A stretch of 18,835 nucleotides of DNA, taken from assembly GCA_002366755.1 (NCBI GenBank), contig DFBV01000120.1, positions 1-18,835 of the forward strand, in the 5' to 3' direction. The position numbers were made by a program, and so were the translations under genes. This document shows, one piece after another, positions 6,170-12,884 of the stretch (the first letter of the stretch is position 1; every line of letters begins with the position of its first letter). The stretch comes from Anaerolineales bacterium UBA3071. Lineage in GTDB: Bacteria > Chloroflexota > Anaerolineae > UBA3071. The notes beneath the pieces were generated by a model that was given only the letters and a program-made list of their open reading frames with translations, was not told where the DNA came from and searched no databases.

Positions 6170-6211
6170 CCGTCGGGTCTCCTGACCCGACGGCTGGCTG
6201 GTCAGGAGACC
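6170..6211. repeat. two overlapping, mutually exclusive hairpins after proS
   Basis: CCGTCGGGTC (6170-6179) pairs with GACCCGACGG (6184-6193), 10 bp with a 4-base loop. GGTCTCCTGACC (6176-6187) pairs with GGTCAGGAGACC (6200-6211), 12 bp. The two stems share bases 6176-6187, so only one can form at a time. A related string, CAGGAGACCCGACGG, occurs at 2471-2485, so this is also a dispersed repeat. It lies between proS and the ST7-like gene. No T-run follows on the minus strand. Confidence 0.75.
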
Positions 6212-6270
6212 ATCCAGGAACGTAAACCTGCCCACCTCGGTGCCGCGCTCGGCAGCGTGTCACATGCATG

Positions 6271-7719
6271 CTAATACGCCCGGGAGAAGATGGCGATGTT
6301 GTCGGTCTCCTGGCCCGTGTAGAAGCAGCGACCGGGCCCTTCCTCTATATCCAGCGGGTAGCAGCTGATGGTGGCCTTGGTCTCTTCTTTGATGCGGTCC
6401 TCGTCCTCAGGGCTGCCGGCCCAGTGCACGCGCAGGAAACCGCCCTTCTCGACCAGCACTTCCTTGAACTCCTCGTAGTCGCGGATGCCCGTGTGCGTGT
6501 TGGCCCCGCGGAACTCGGTGGCTCGCTGCAGCAGCGCGGCCTGCACTTCGTCAAGCAGCGCTTTCACCACTTCAGCTACGCCGTCGGCGGGCACGCCGAA
6601 GGCTTTGCCTTGCTTGCCCGGCCGATCCCGCCGTGCCAGCACTACGGCGTTCTGGGCCACATCGCGCGGCCCGATCTCCACCCGCACCGGCACGCCGCGC
6701 ATCTCCCAGTCGTTGAACTTGAAGCCGGGGCTGACTTCCTCTCGGTCGTCCAGCTTGACCCGCACACCAGCGTCAGCAAGCTGTGCTCGCACCCGCTCCG
6801 CCGCCTCCAGCACGACGGTGCGTTCCTTCTCTTTGCGCCAGATGGGCACGATCACCGCCTGGATGGGCGCCAGCACCGGCGGCAGGATCAGCCCCTGATC
6901 GTCGCCGTGGGTCATGATGATGCCGCCAACCATGCGCGTGCTCAATCCCCAGCTCGTCGTCCAGCAGTGTTGCAGTTCGTTGTTCCGATCCAGGTACTTG
7001 ATGTCGAAGGCCTTGGCGAAGTTCTGGCCCAGGAAGTGGCTGGTGCCTGACTGCAGCGCCCAACCGTTGCCCATCATGGCCTCAATGGTGTAGCTGTCCA
7101 CGGCGCCGGCGAACTTTTCCCGCTGGCTCTTCTTGCCCTGGATGACCGGGATGGCTGCATCGTTGATGGCGAAGTCGGCGTAGACCCCCAGCATGCGCAG
7201 CGTCTCCTCGACTGCCTCCTCCTCCGTGGCGTGGGCGGTGTGCCCCTCCTGCCACAGGAACTCGGTGGTGCGCAGGAAGAGGCGCGTGCGCTTTTCCCAG
7301 CGCACGATGTTGCACCACTGGTTGATGAGCAGCGGCAGGTCGCGGTAGGAGCGGATCCACTGCGCATAGGCGTGGCCGATGATCGTCTCGGACGTGGGGC
7401 GCACCACCAGCGGTTCTTCCAGCTTCTTGCCGCCGCCGTGGGTGACCACGGCCAGTTCCGGGGAAAACCCCGCCACATGCTGCGCCTCCTTCTGGATGAA
7501 GCTCATGGGGATGAAGAGCGGGAAGTAGGCGTTGACGTGGCCTGTTTCCTTGAAGCGGCGGTCCAGGCCTGCCTTGATATTCTCCCAAAGCGTGTAGCCG
7601 TAGGGACGGATGATCATGCATCCCCTTACCGGGGCATAGTCGGCCAGTTCCGCCTGCCGCACGATGTCGGTGTACCAGCGGGAATAATCCACACTCCTCG
7701 GAGTGATTCTCTTAGCCAT
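6271..7719 (-). CDS. proS: prolyl-tRNA synthetase, archaeal/eukaryotic type
   Basis: This 482-residue class II synthetase charges tRNA-Pro in the cytoplasm. It is the short type without the insertion domain of E. coli ProRS. Signatures: RPTSET (107-112), motif 2 RWEKRTRLFLRTTEFLWQEG (140-159) with HTAH after it, and motif 3-like GGIIMTHGDDQGLILPP (265-281). The anticodon-binding domain spans about 285-385. The C-terminal extension typical of this type ends CFYTGQETDNIAIFSRAY. GGAGGAG precedes ATG 7719 at a good distance. The length fits the family. It stands between two structured intergenic regions. I see no T-box motif in the 291 bases upstream. A remnant of a second copy of its 3' end lies at 5049-5111. 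Confidence 0.97.
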   Translation of the reverse strand: MAKRITPRSVDYSRWYTDIVRQAELADYAPVRGCMIIRPYGYTLWENIKAGLDRRFKETGHVNAYFPLFIPMSFIQKEAQHVAGFSPELAVVTHGGGKKLEEPLVVRPTSETIIGHAYAQWIRSYRDLPLLINQWCNIVRWEKRTRLFLRTTEFLWQEGHTAHATEEEAVEETLRMLGVYADFAINDAAIPVIQGKKSQREKFAGAVDSYTIEAMMGNGWALQSGTSHFLGQNFAKAFDIKYLDRNNELQHCWTTSWGLSTRMVGGIIMTHGDDQGLILPPVLAPIQAVIVPIWRKEKERTVVLEAAERVRAQLADAGVRVKLDDREEVSPGFKFNDWEMRGVPVRVEIGPRDVAQNAVVLARRDRPGKQGKAFGVPADGVAEVVKALLDEVQAALLQRATEFRGANTHTGIRDYEEFKEVLVEKGGFLRVHWAGSPEDEDRIKEETKATISCYPLDIEEGPGRCFYTGQETDNIAIFSRAY

Positions 7720-7801
7720 AGTGTCTTCTCCTCCAGTCAGGGTGTCCGGAAGGGTATGTCCCTCCGGGGATTCTCTTCATTGGTGTATCTTGCCCTTGCT
7801 G

Positions 7802-7884
7802 GCCTGCAAATGAAAACTCGCAGGCTGACAACTCAAGTCGGCTGGAAGCCGACACCACCTCAGTGCGCCTTCAGCGCACTTGAG
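7802..7884. repeat. cluster of intergenic hairpins upstream of proS
   Basis: Three stems stand in a row: GCCTGC/GCAGGC (7802-7807/7820-7825), GTCGGCT/AGCCGAC (7837-7843/7847-7853) and AGTGCGC/GCGCACT (7862-7868/7874-7880). The last two are enclosed by CTCAAGT (7832-7838) and ACTTGAG (7878-7884), so the block is symmetric as a whole. This is typical of a REP- or MITE-like dispersed element. It lies within the 291 bases between the LOG gene and proS, so it may also sit in the proS leader. Confidence 0.6.
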
Positions 7885-7925
7885 CTCTGAGCCCGGCGAT
7901 TTGATCCCCAGGCGGGCTGGTTCAG

Positions 7926-7962
7926 CCCCCCTGGCCTGATGAACAAGCATCAAGCCGGGGGG
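7926..7962 (-). terminator. strong hairpin downstream of the LOG gene
   Basis: CCCCCC (7926-7931) pairs with GGGGGG (7957-7962), and GGCCTGATG (7933-7941) with CATCAAGCC (7948-7956), around a 6-base loop with one bulge. The one odd pair is G-U in the minus-strand RNA and a mismatch in the plus-strand RNA, so the fold favours the minus transcript. It lies about 50 bases after the LOG stop. There is no T-run, so it is a non-classical terminator or an mRNA 3'-end stem. Confidence 0.4.
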
Positions 7963-8010
7963 CGGGTAGGCATGGGCAGGGCACGGAAGTCCCCCATTAT
8001 GAAGAAGTAT

Positions 8011-8553
8011 TCACGCTTCATGGTCGTCCCACCCTCTTAACAAAGACATCGCTTCCTCAATGGTCTCCGCTACCTGGGCCAGCGCCAGGATGGACGATCC
8101 CATCTGCGTATACTGCGCAAAGGCGTCCACTACGCCGCGCCAGTCTTCGCCCAACAAGATGAGGGGACGCGGCGAGAGCTGCCCCGTCTGCAGCAGGCTC
8201 CAGGCGAGCGTCACCTCCGACAGTGTGCCCACGCCGCCGCGCAGGGCGATGAAGGCATCAGCGATGGAGGTCATCGTCTGCAAGCGTGCGTGGAGATCAG
8301 GCATTTTCCGCTCCTCCGTCAGCCAGGGGCTGGGCGCCAAGGGATCGAAGATGTCACTGGTGACGCCGATAACGTGCCCGCCAGCCTCGGCTGCGCCGCG
8401 GCTCAGCGCCTCCATCGTGCCCTGATAGCCACCGCTGGCCACGTCGTAGCCTGCCAGCACCAGTTGCCGACCCAATTCATACGCTTCTTGAAAAGCCGCG
8501 CTGCCCTCCGGCGCTCGCGAACCGCCAAACACAGCGATGATACTCATGCTCAT
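8011..8553 (-). CDS. LOG/SLOG family protein (TIGR00725-like)
   Basis: This 180-residue Rossmann-like protein starts IIAVFGGSRAPEGS and carries SGGYQGTMEALSRGAAEAGG (40-59). It has the GGVGTLSE motif at 106-113, which matches the PGGxGTxxE nucleotide/phosphoribosyl-binding signature of LOG proteins. LOG enzymes release cytokinin-type bases from their 5'-monophosphates; other SLOG members bind nucleotides as sensors. Here the usual Pro before GG is Arg, so the exact substrate cannot be claimed. It is cytosolic. Its ATG overlaps the stop of the TIM-barrel gene by four bases (ATGA, 8550-8553), so the two are translationally coupled. A second ATG lies two codons inside. Confidence 0.85.
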   Translation of the reverse strand: MSMSIIAVFGGSRAPEGSAAFQEAYELGRQLVLAGYDVASGGYQGTMEALSRGAAEAGGHVIGVTSDIFDPLAPSPWLTEERKMPDLHARLQTMTSIADAFIALRGGVGTLSEVTLAWSLLQTGQLSPRPLILLGEDWRGVVDAFAQYTQMGSSILALAQVAETIEEAMSLLRGWDDHEA

Positions 8554-9407
8554 TCCAATTCCTCATCCAATGATGATATGGCTGCTACGAGATCCTGCCA
8601 ATCGCCCTCGCGCAGTCCGCTGGGTTCCATCGTCAATGGCCCTGAGTAGCCCCACTCGTTTGTGATGGTGTCCAGCGCTTCGTAGAAGCCAAAGGGCGCA
8701 CCGTCCAGCACCCATTCGCCGCCCTGCAATCGCCCGCGCAAGTGCACGTTGACAATGCGATCCTTCACGGACTCGAACCTGTCTAGTTCATCATACGTGG
8801 CCGCCCATCGCAGATCCAGGGTGAGCCATTCGAAGTGCCGCACCAGTTCGAAGGGCGTGCAGCCCGCCAGGTGGGTCGGGACGTTCTCCACCGACGCCTT
8901 CACACGCGGGTACTGGGCGGCCGCCTCTCGGAGGATCTTGTGGAGCAGGCTTGGATCAAATGCCTCCTTCCACGTGTCCCAGAGGTGAAAGACGCACACC
9001 GGCGTGCCTACCATCTCGGCCAGGGACAGCGATTCGTGTATCAGTTCCTTGCCTCGGTTGATATCGCTCTCTTCGCCATTGCACAGACAGACACCCACAT
9101 CCCGGTTGGCGTGGATGGACAGGACGGGCAGTCCAGTGTCCCGAAGCACATCGGCGATCTCGTCCACGGTGTGTCCTTGGCTATTCTCCCAAGCGGCAAA
9201 CCGTCTTTCAGCCTCGTCTCTGGGTGGGCGGGCATCATCCCACTCCGCCAAGTTCTGAAACTCGAAGCCGTCAACCGCCCGCTCCTGCCAAAGGCGTTTC
9301 ATCAGTTCTACAGTGCCCGCCAGATCGTAATACGGCCTCCCGATCACTCTCACAGTGGGAGCGACAGAGATGGATATCGGATTGCCTGCTCTCCTTGCAC
9401 GTTGCAC
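8550..9407 (-). CDS. xylose isomerase-like TIM-barrel protein (sugar phosphate isomerase/epimerase family)
   Basis: This protein of about 285 residues has the strand-end motifs of the AP-endonuclease-2/xylose isomerase-like barrel: VDGFEFQNL, LPVLSIHANRDVG, PVCVFHLWDTW, VKASVENVPTH, LTLDLRWA, RIVNVHLRG and PLTMEPSG. The His, Glu and Asp in these are the expected metal ligands. Members act on sugars, sugar phosphates, inosose or DNA; the substrate cannot be told here. The open frame begins at GTG 9407, preceded by a GA-rich stretch (AGAGATGAG) that may serve as ribosome binding site. The true start could be a few codons later, before ISISVAP. It is coupled to the LOG gene by a 4-nt overlap and follows the metallophosphoesterase after 67 bases that contain an inverted repeat. 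Confidence 0.82.
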   Translation of the reverse strand: MQRARRAGNPISISVAPTVRVIGRPYYDLAGTVELMKRLWQERAVDGFEFQNLAEWDDARPPRDEAERRFAAWENSQGHTVDEIADVLRDTGLPVLSIHANRDVGVCLCNGEESDINRGKELIHESLSLAEMVGTPVCVFHLWDTWKEAFDPSLLHKILREAAAQYPRVKASVENVPTHLAGCTPFELVRHFEWLTLDLRWAATYDELDRFESVKDRIVNVHLRGRLQGGEWVLDGAPFGFYEALDTITNEWGYSGPLTMEPSGLREGDWQDLVAAISSLDEELE

Positions 9408-9435
9408 GAACTCATCTCTTCTGAACCACAGATTA

Positions 9436-9480
9436 CACTGATTTCACTGACCCGATTCTGTGTGATCTGTGAAATCAGTG
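9436..9480. repeat. 12-bp inverted repeat of the ATTACACTGATTTCAC type
   Basis: CACTGATTTCAC (9436-9447) and GTGAAATCAGTG (9469-9480) are perfect inverses with a 21-base spacer, and ACAGATTACACTG precedes the first arm. The right arm overlaps the last codons of the metallophosphoesterase gene. It looks like a dispersed repeat that could also act as a weak terminator or processing site between that gene and the TIM-barrel gene. There is no T-run. Confidence 0.65.
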
Positions 9481-10122
9481 ATTCACCTCCAGGATGCGAT
9501 TGCCGTAGGTGTTGATCACTTCCGTCTGATGATAGCTGGTTTGGGTGACCTCGTCCGGCCTATACACGTGCTTGTGGCCGTGGATCAGATAGCGCGGCCG
9601 GAACCAGCGCATGAATGTCAGAAAGGCACGAAATCCCTGATGGCAAAGGTCTGGGCCGTCATGGATGCCGAACGGCGGGGCGTGCGTGATCAGAATGTCC
9701 AGATAGCGACCATGGCGCAGCCGATTCCACAGCAGGCGGGGGGCCACCTTCAGCACCTTGAAGCGCATCTCCCCTTCCGTGTATTGGAAACGGGGATTCT
9801 TGTTGTAGCGCATGCACCCTTCGAACCCGGCGATGAGCAGCCCCTGCTCGTTTACCACGCGACCGTTCACATTGCAACCTTGAGGTAGACACCTCTGCTG
9901 CCTCTGGTCCTGCTCTTCGCCGCATCTCAGAAACTCCGCCCCCTGCGCGTGGTTGCCGTGAACGAAGTAACAAGGCACATTGAGCGTGGACACCACGTAG
10001 TCCAGATAGTATTGGGGCAGGTCGCCACAGCCCAGCACCAAGTCTACGTCACCGACAACCCGCTTGAGCCCGGGGGCGTAGAGCAGCGGCTCTACTTTGT
10101 CGCTCAGAGTCAGAATACGCAT
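9475..10122 (-). CDS. calcineurin-like metallophosphoesterase
   Basis: This 215-residue protein has the metallophosphoesterase order of motifs: ILTLSD (D8), GCGDLP (D34), VHGNHAQ (N57-H58), ITHAPPFGIHDGPD and LIHGHKH near the C-terminus. These supply Asp, Asn and His ligands for a two-metal centre that hydrolyses phosphate esters. Two deviations: the first motif, normally DxH, is DKV, and the usual GNHD is GNHA. The same changes occur, as I recall, in a Chloroflexota subfamily, so the protein may still be active with an altered site. No signal peptide; cytosolic. ATG 10122 has no strong ribosome binding site. The intrinsic terminator of the acp unit lies 32 bases upstream of the start, so a separate promoter must lie in or near that hairpin, or read-through occurs. 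Confidence 0.82.
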   Translation of the reverse strand: MRILTLSDKVEPLLYAPGLKRVVGDVDLVLGCGDLPQYYLDYVVSTLNVPCYFVHGNHAQGAEFLRCGEEQDQRQQRCLPQGCNVNGRVVNEQGLLIAGFEGCMRYNKNPRFQYTEGEMRFKVLKVAPRLLWNRLRHGRYLDILITHAPPFGIHDGPDLCHQGFRAFLTFMRWFRPRYLIHGHKHVYRPDEVTQTSYHQTEVINTYGNRILEVNH

Positions 10123-10153
10123 GGCCGTAGCATCACCCTACGTCCCCTATCAC

Positions 10154-10194
10154 AAAAAGCTAGCTCTCCGAATGGCTGGTCTGGAGAGCTAGCT
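10154..10194 (-). terminator. intrinsic terminator of the acyltransferase-ligase-ACP unit
   Basis: AGCTAGCTCTCC (10158-10169) and GGAGAGCTAGCT (10183-10194) form a perfect 12-bp stem with a 13-base loop. On the minus strand the stem is followed by TTTTT (10158-10154). This is the only hairpin in the window with a proper T-run. It lies 227 bases after the acp stop. Confidence 0.8.
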
Positions 10195-10238
10195 GGCGGT
10201 GAAAACTGGGCGCTTGCAGGTAACCGCAGCAAACCTAT

Positions 10239-10255
10239 CCAGACCCAAGGTCTGG
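10239..10255. other. small hairpin in the acp 3' region
   Basis: CCAGACC-CAA-GGTCTGG is a perfect 7-bp stem with a 3-base loop within the 300-base stretch 10123-10420. Apart from this and the terminator at 10154-10194, I find nothing coding there. Confidence 0.45.
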
Positions 10256-10420
10256 CTCAGGGCCAGGCTGCGGGATGGCGGAAACGACAAAGACTCGGAA
10301 AGAAACGCTCATGGTTACACTCGCAGGCCGGTATTCATCACACGCCAACAGTATACCACGATGCTGCCATTCTGTCAATCACGCAGGCGGCGCGCAGCAG
10401 AGACACTGGAGGGGACTGGG

Positions 10421-10720
10421 TCAATGCCCACCGACTAGCGCAGCCGCCGGGCGCTCGCTCGCCGTGCCCTCCTGGGCATATTCTTTGTACTGCTGATATG
10501 CATCTCCCACAGTCTCGATGGACCAGGCTGCCTCCAGGGGAATGCTCATCCCCATATCTTCCAGCTTCAGCATCATCTCCACCATGCGGATGGAGTCCAC
10601 AAGCAAATCCTCAATGAATGAAGCATCGGGAATAACCTTCTCCTTGGCCACCATCAGTTCTCTGGCGATGATGTCTCGGAATTCCTCAAACGTGAGCACG
10701 CCTGAGTTTGATTCCGCCAT
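10421..10720 (-). CDS. acyl carrier protein
   Basis: This 99-residue acidic helical protein has the carrier signature DLLVDSIRMVEMMLKLE. Ser43 (in VDSIRM, 41-46) is the expected 4'-phosphopantetheine attachment site. It carries acyl groups as thioesters. The C-terminal ~15 residues (EGTASERPAAALVGGH) are a tail beyond the normal fold. It differs from the fatty-acid-synthesis AcpP consensus (GxDSLDxVEL), so it is probably a dedicated carrier. A GAGGAG ribosome binding site precedes ATG 10720. It is the last gene before the intrinsic terminator and lies in the same direction as the acyl ligase and GNAT genes, separated from them by the GxxExxY cassette. The likely partner is the ligase at 11229-12866. 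Confidence 0.88.
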   Translation of the reverse strand: MAESNSGVLTFEEFRDIIARELMVAKEKVIPDASFIEDLLVDSIRMVEMMLKLEDMGMSIPLEAAWSIETVGDAYQQYKEYAQEGTASERPAAALVGGH

Positions 10721-10771
10721 ACTCTGTCTCCTCTACTAAAGGTACTCGTCTAGCATTCCATAACGTTGCTT

Positions 10772-11226
10772 ATCACGAATGCCACGAATGGGCGAATGGG
10801 ACGAATTGTCTGAGATCAGTTGGCGATACGAGTGTATTCGACGCGAGGCGTGCCGAAGTTGATGAGAATGCCCAGCCTCAGGCCCGTGGCTTTCAGGTAG
10901 GAGAGCGTCTGTTGCTTGAATACATTGTTCAGCGCTGATACAGCTTCCAGTTCGAGAACGATCGTTTTGTCCACTACGAGGTCAAGACGATGAGTGCCAA
11001 CGACACGGTCTCTGTAACGCACCACGATCTTCTTCTGACGTTCGAAAGGAATGCCGCGCATTTCAAGTTCATAGGCCAGTGCTTCTTCGTATACGCTCTC
11101 AACGAATCCTGGTCCGAGCGTATTGTGCACCTCAAACACAGCCTGCATCACCCGGTACGACAATTCGCGATAGATCACTTTGTCTTTCATAGTTCGTCTA
11201 ATTCGTCCATTCGTGCCATTCGTGAT
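10772..11226. mobile_element. candidate cassette: GxxExxY gene between inverted repeats
   Basis: ATCACGAAT (10772-10780) and ATTCGTGAT (11218-11226) are perfect inverses at the two outer ends. Inside them the arms continue as CACGAATGGGCGAATGGGAC (10783-10802) and AATTCGTCCATTCGTGCCAT (11200-11219), imperfect inverses of about 30 bases. The arms enclose little more than one gene, encoding a GxxExxY protein. No transposase is present and no target-site duplication is obvious. Mobility is inferred from the symmetry and from the similar gene-less pair at 2313-2404. Confidence 0.4.
10816..11190 (-). CDS. GxxExxY family protein
   Basis: This 124-residue protein has the naming motif in LGPGFVESVYEEALAYEL (GFVESVY = G-x-x-E-x-x-Y). 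It also has RLDLVVD, TIVLELEAV and LSYLKATGLRLGILINFG, which resemble a PD-(D/E)xK nuclease-like core (D in RLDLVV, E-x-E in LELEA). Its function is unknown; a nuclease or RNA-related role has been suggested for the fold. I chose ATG 11190 (MKDKVIYREL) because the conserved part begins there and the upstream frame runs through repeat DNA. No Shine-Dalgarno sequence precedes it. It is flanked by inverted repeats and interrupts an otherwise functional set (GNAT, ligase, ACP), so it is probably an insertion rather than a pathway member. Confidence 0.88.
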   Translation of the reverse strand: MKDKVIYRELSYRVMQAVFEVHNTLGPGFVESVYEEALAYELEMRGIPFERQKKIVVRYRDRVVGTHRLDLVVDKTIVLELEAVSALNNVFKQQTLSYLKATGLRLGILINFGTPRVEYTRIAN

Positions 11227-11228
11227 CT

Positions 11229-12866
11229 TCACACCCGCTGTGCCATTTCGCGCAGTTTGAATTTCTGTGGTTTGCCCATCGCTGAGCGGGGGAAGTCCGG
11301 GACGAAACGCACCTGATTGGGTATCTTGTAGGCCTCCACGCCCACTCGGCAGTACTCGAGCACGTCTTGGGTTGTTAGCTCTGTGCTGTCTTCGAGGATG
11401 AGGAAGGCCCATACCTGTTCGCCCCCAAGGGCCGCGGGAACGCCCACCACAGCGGCTTCTCTGATCTTGTCGTGACTCAGCAGGTAGTTTTCGATCTCAG
11501 CAGGGTAGATGTTCTGCCCGCCGCGGATGATCATGTCCTTCTTGCGCCCCACGATGCGCAGGTAGCCTTTCTCGTCCATCGCCGCCAGGTCGCCAGTGTG
11601 ATACCATCCATCCTCGTCCACCACCTCCGCCGTTGCCTCGGGCGCTCGGTAGTAGCCCAGCATCACGCTCTCGCTGCGGCAGACCATCTCGCCCACCTCG
11701 CCCGGCGGCACCTCCTGCCCCTGCTCGTCCACGATCTTGACTTCCATGCCGGGCATGGCTTGCCCCACCGTCTCCGACTGTCGCTCGTCCGAATCCTCGA
11801 TGCTGGTGGCGGAGACGCCCCCGGCCAACTCTGTAGTGCCGAAACCGATGTGTACAGCGCATCCAAAGCGTTCGCGAACGTCCCGCGCCAGTTCCGCAGG
11901 GCAAGACGCAGAGCCTGTGGCGCAGATGATCAACGAAGATGTGTCGTAGCGATCCAGGTCTTTCAACCGCAAAAGCACGGCGAAGGTCATGGGGACGGCT
12001 ATGAGAATGGTGACCCGCTCTTTCTCTATCAATTGTAGGAGCTCGATGGGATGGAAGCGGGGCATGAGGATCAGCCTATCGCCCATCAGCAGGGCCTGCA
12101 GCATGATCTCCACCCCGGCGATGGCGTGCAAACCCATGGGCGAGAGCATGGTCTGCTGACGGCCCACGGCTTGCAGCAAGCGCGGACCATAACGCGCCAG
12201 CACCTTGACCATGCGTGCCGCCGTCTTGGGCGAGGGCCGTTTGAGCCACATCTCCCTCAGCTTGATGCTGGCGACCACGGGTGCGATCAGCCCGCGATGG
12301 CTGTGCATGGCGCCCTTGGGCATCCCGGTTGTGCCCGAGGTGTAGATCAGCGCTAGCAGGTCTTCGGGGGCCACATCGGAAGGGGCAAATGAAGCGGGCG
12401 GCGTGACAAGCATCAGCTCATTCAGCCACAGGCCTGCGTTCTTATCGCCGTCGGTGAAGATGAGGTGCTGAAGGGAGCACAGCTCTTGCTGCACATCCCG
12501 CACTGTCTCGATCGCTTCGGACATGCCGGGGGTATCGGACGTCACCACCGCCACAGGTTCGCACTCCCGGAGAATGTGGTCAAGCTGACGGCGCCGCAGT
12601 TGCGGATTCAGCAACACGCTGACCGCGCCGATCTTGGCCAGGGCGAAGAAGGCGATCACGAACTCTGGGCTGTTGCGCAGAAGCAGGCCGACTCTGTCTC
12701 CCCGGCCGATCCCCAGCTTGGTCAAACCGTAGGCGAGGGAGGGCATTCTCTGGGCCAACTGGCCGTAGGTGTGCCGCGCGTCGCCGCAGACCAGTGCTTC
12801 CTTCTTGGGCTGCCGGTCGGCGACGAGCTGAAATGCTTCGGCCAGGGTCATGCGGGTGTGAATCAT
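11229..12866 (-). CDS. acyl-CoA/acyl-ACP synthetase (AMP-binding family)
   Basis: This 545-residue ANL-superfamily enzyme has the P-loop-like YTSGTTGMPKGAMHSHRG, then GFGTTELAGG (motif A5), YHTGDLAAMDEKGYLRIVGR (A7/A8) and KDMIIRGGQNIYPAEIE. The C-terminal SAMGKPQKFKLRE contains the acyl-adenylate Lys (A10). It activates a carboxylic acid with ATP to an acyl adenylate and passes it to a thiol. With an ACP gene in the same unit, the acceptor may be ACP rather than CoA (inference). It is cytosolic. ATG 12866 is preferred over TTG 12872 as start. The gap to the GNAT stop is 18 bases, so the genes are co-transcribed. Chain length cannot be read from the sequence. Confidence 0.93.
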   Translation of the reverse strand: MIHTRMTLAEAFQLVADRQPKKEALVCGDARHTYGQLAQRMPSLAYGLTKLGIGRGDRVGLLLRNSPEFVIAFFALAKIGAVSVLLNPQLRRRQLDHILRECEPVAVVTSDTPGMSEAIETVRDVQQELCSLQHLIFTDGDKNAGLWLNELMLVTPPASFAPSDVAPEDLLALIYTSGTTGMPKGAMHSHRGLIAPVVASIKLREMWLKRPSPKTAARMVKVLARYGPRLLQAVGRQQTMLSPMGLHAIAGVEIMLQALLMGDRLILMPRFHPIELLQLIEKERVTILIAVPMTFAVLLRLKDLDRYDTSSLIICATGSASCPAELARDVRERFGCAVHIGFGTTELAGGVSATSIEDSDERQSETVGQAMPGMEVKIVDEQGQEVPPGEVGEMVCRSESVMLGYYRAPEATAEVVDEDGWYHTGDLAAMDEKGYLRIVGRKKDMIIRGGQNIYPAEIENYLLSHDKIREAAVVGVPAALGGEQVWAFLILEDSTELTTQDVLEYCRVGVEAYKIPNQVRFVPDFPRSAMGKPQKFKLREMAQRV

Positions 12867-12884
12867 TGGCAATCTACCAGCCTG

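Noticed and set aside
6268..7050. 260-codon plus-strand frame opposite proS
   Set aside because: It is the mirror of a strongly biased, high-GC coding sequence. It has no motifs and the opposite strand is an unmistakable ProRS.
2310..11226. CACGAAT-type repeats as a CRISPR array
   Set aside because: The copies are few, irregularly spaced and inverted relative to each other. There are no regular spacers and no cas genes.
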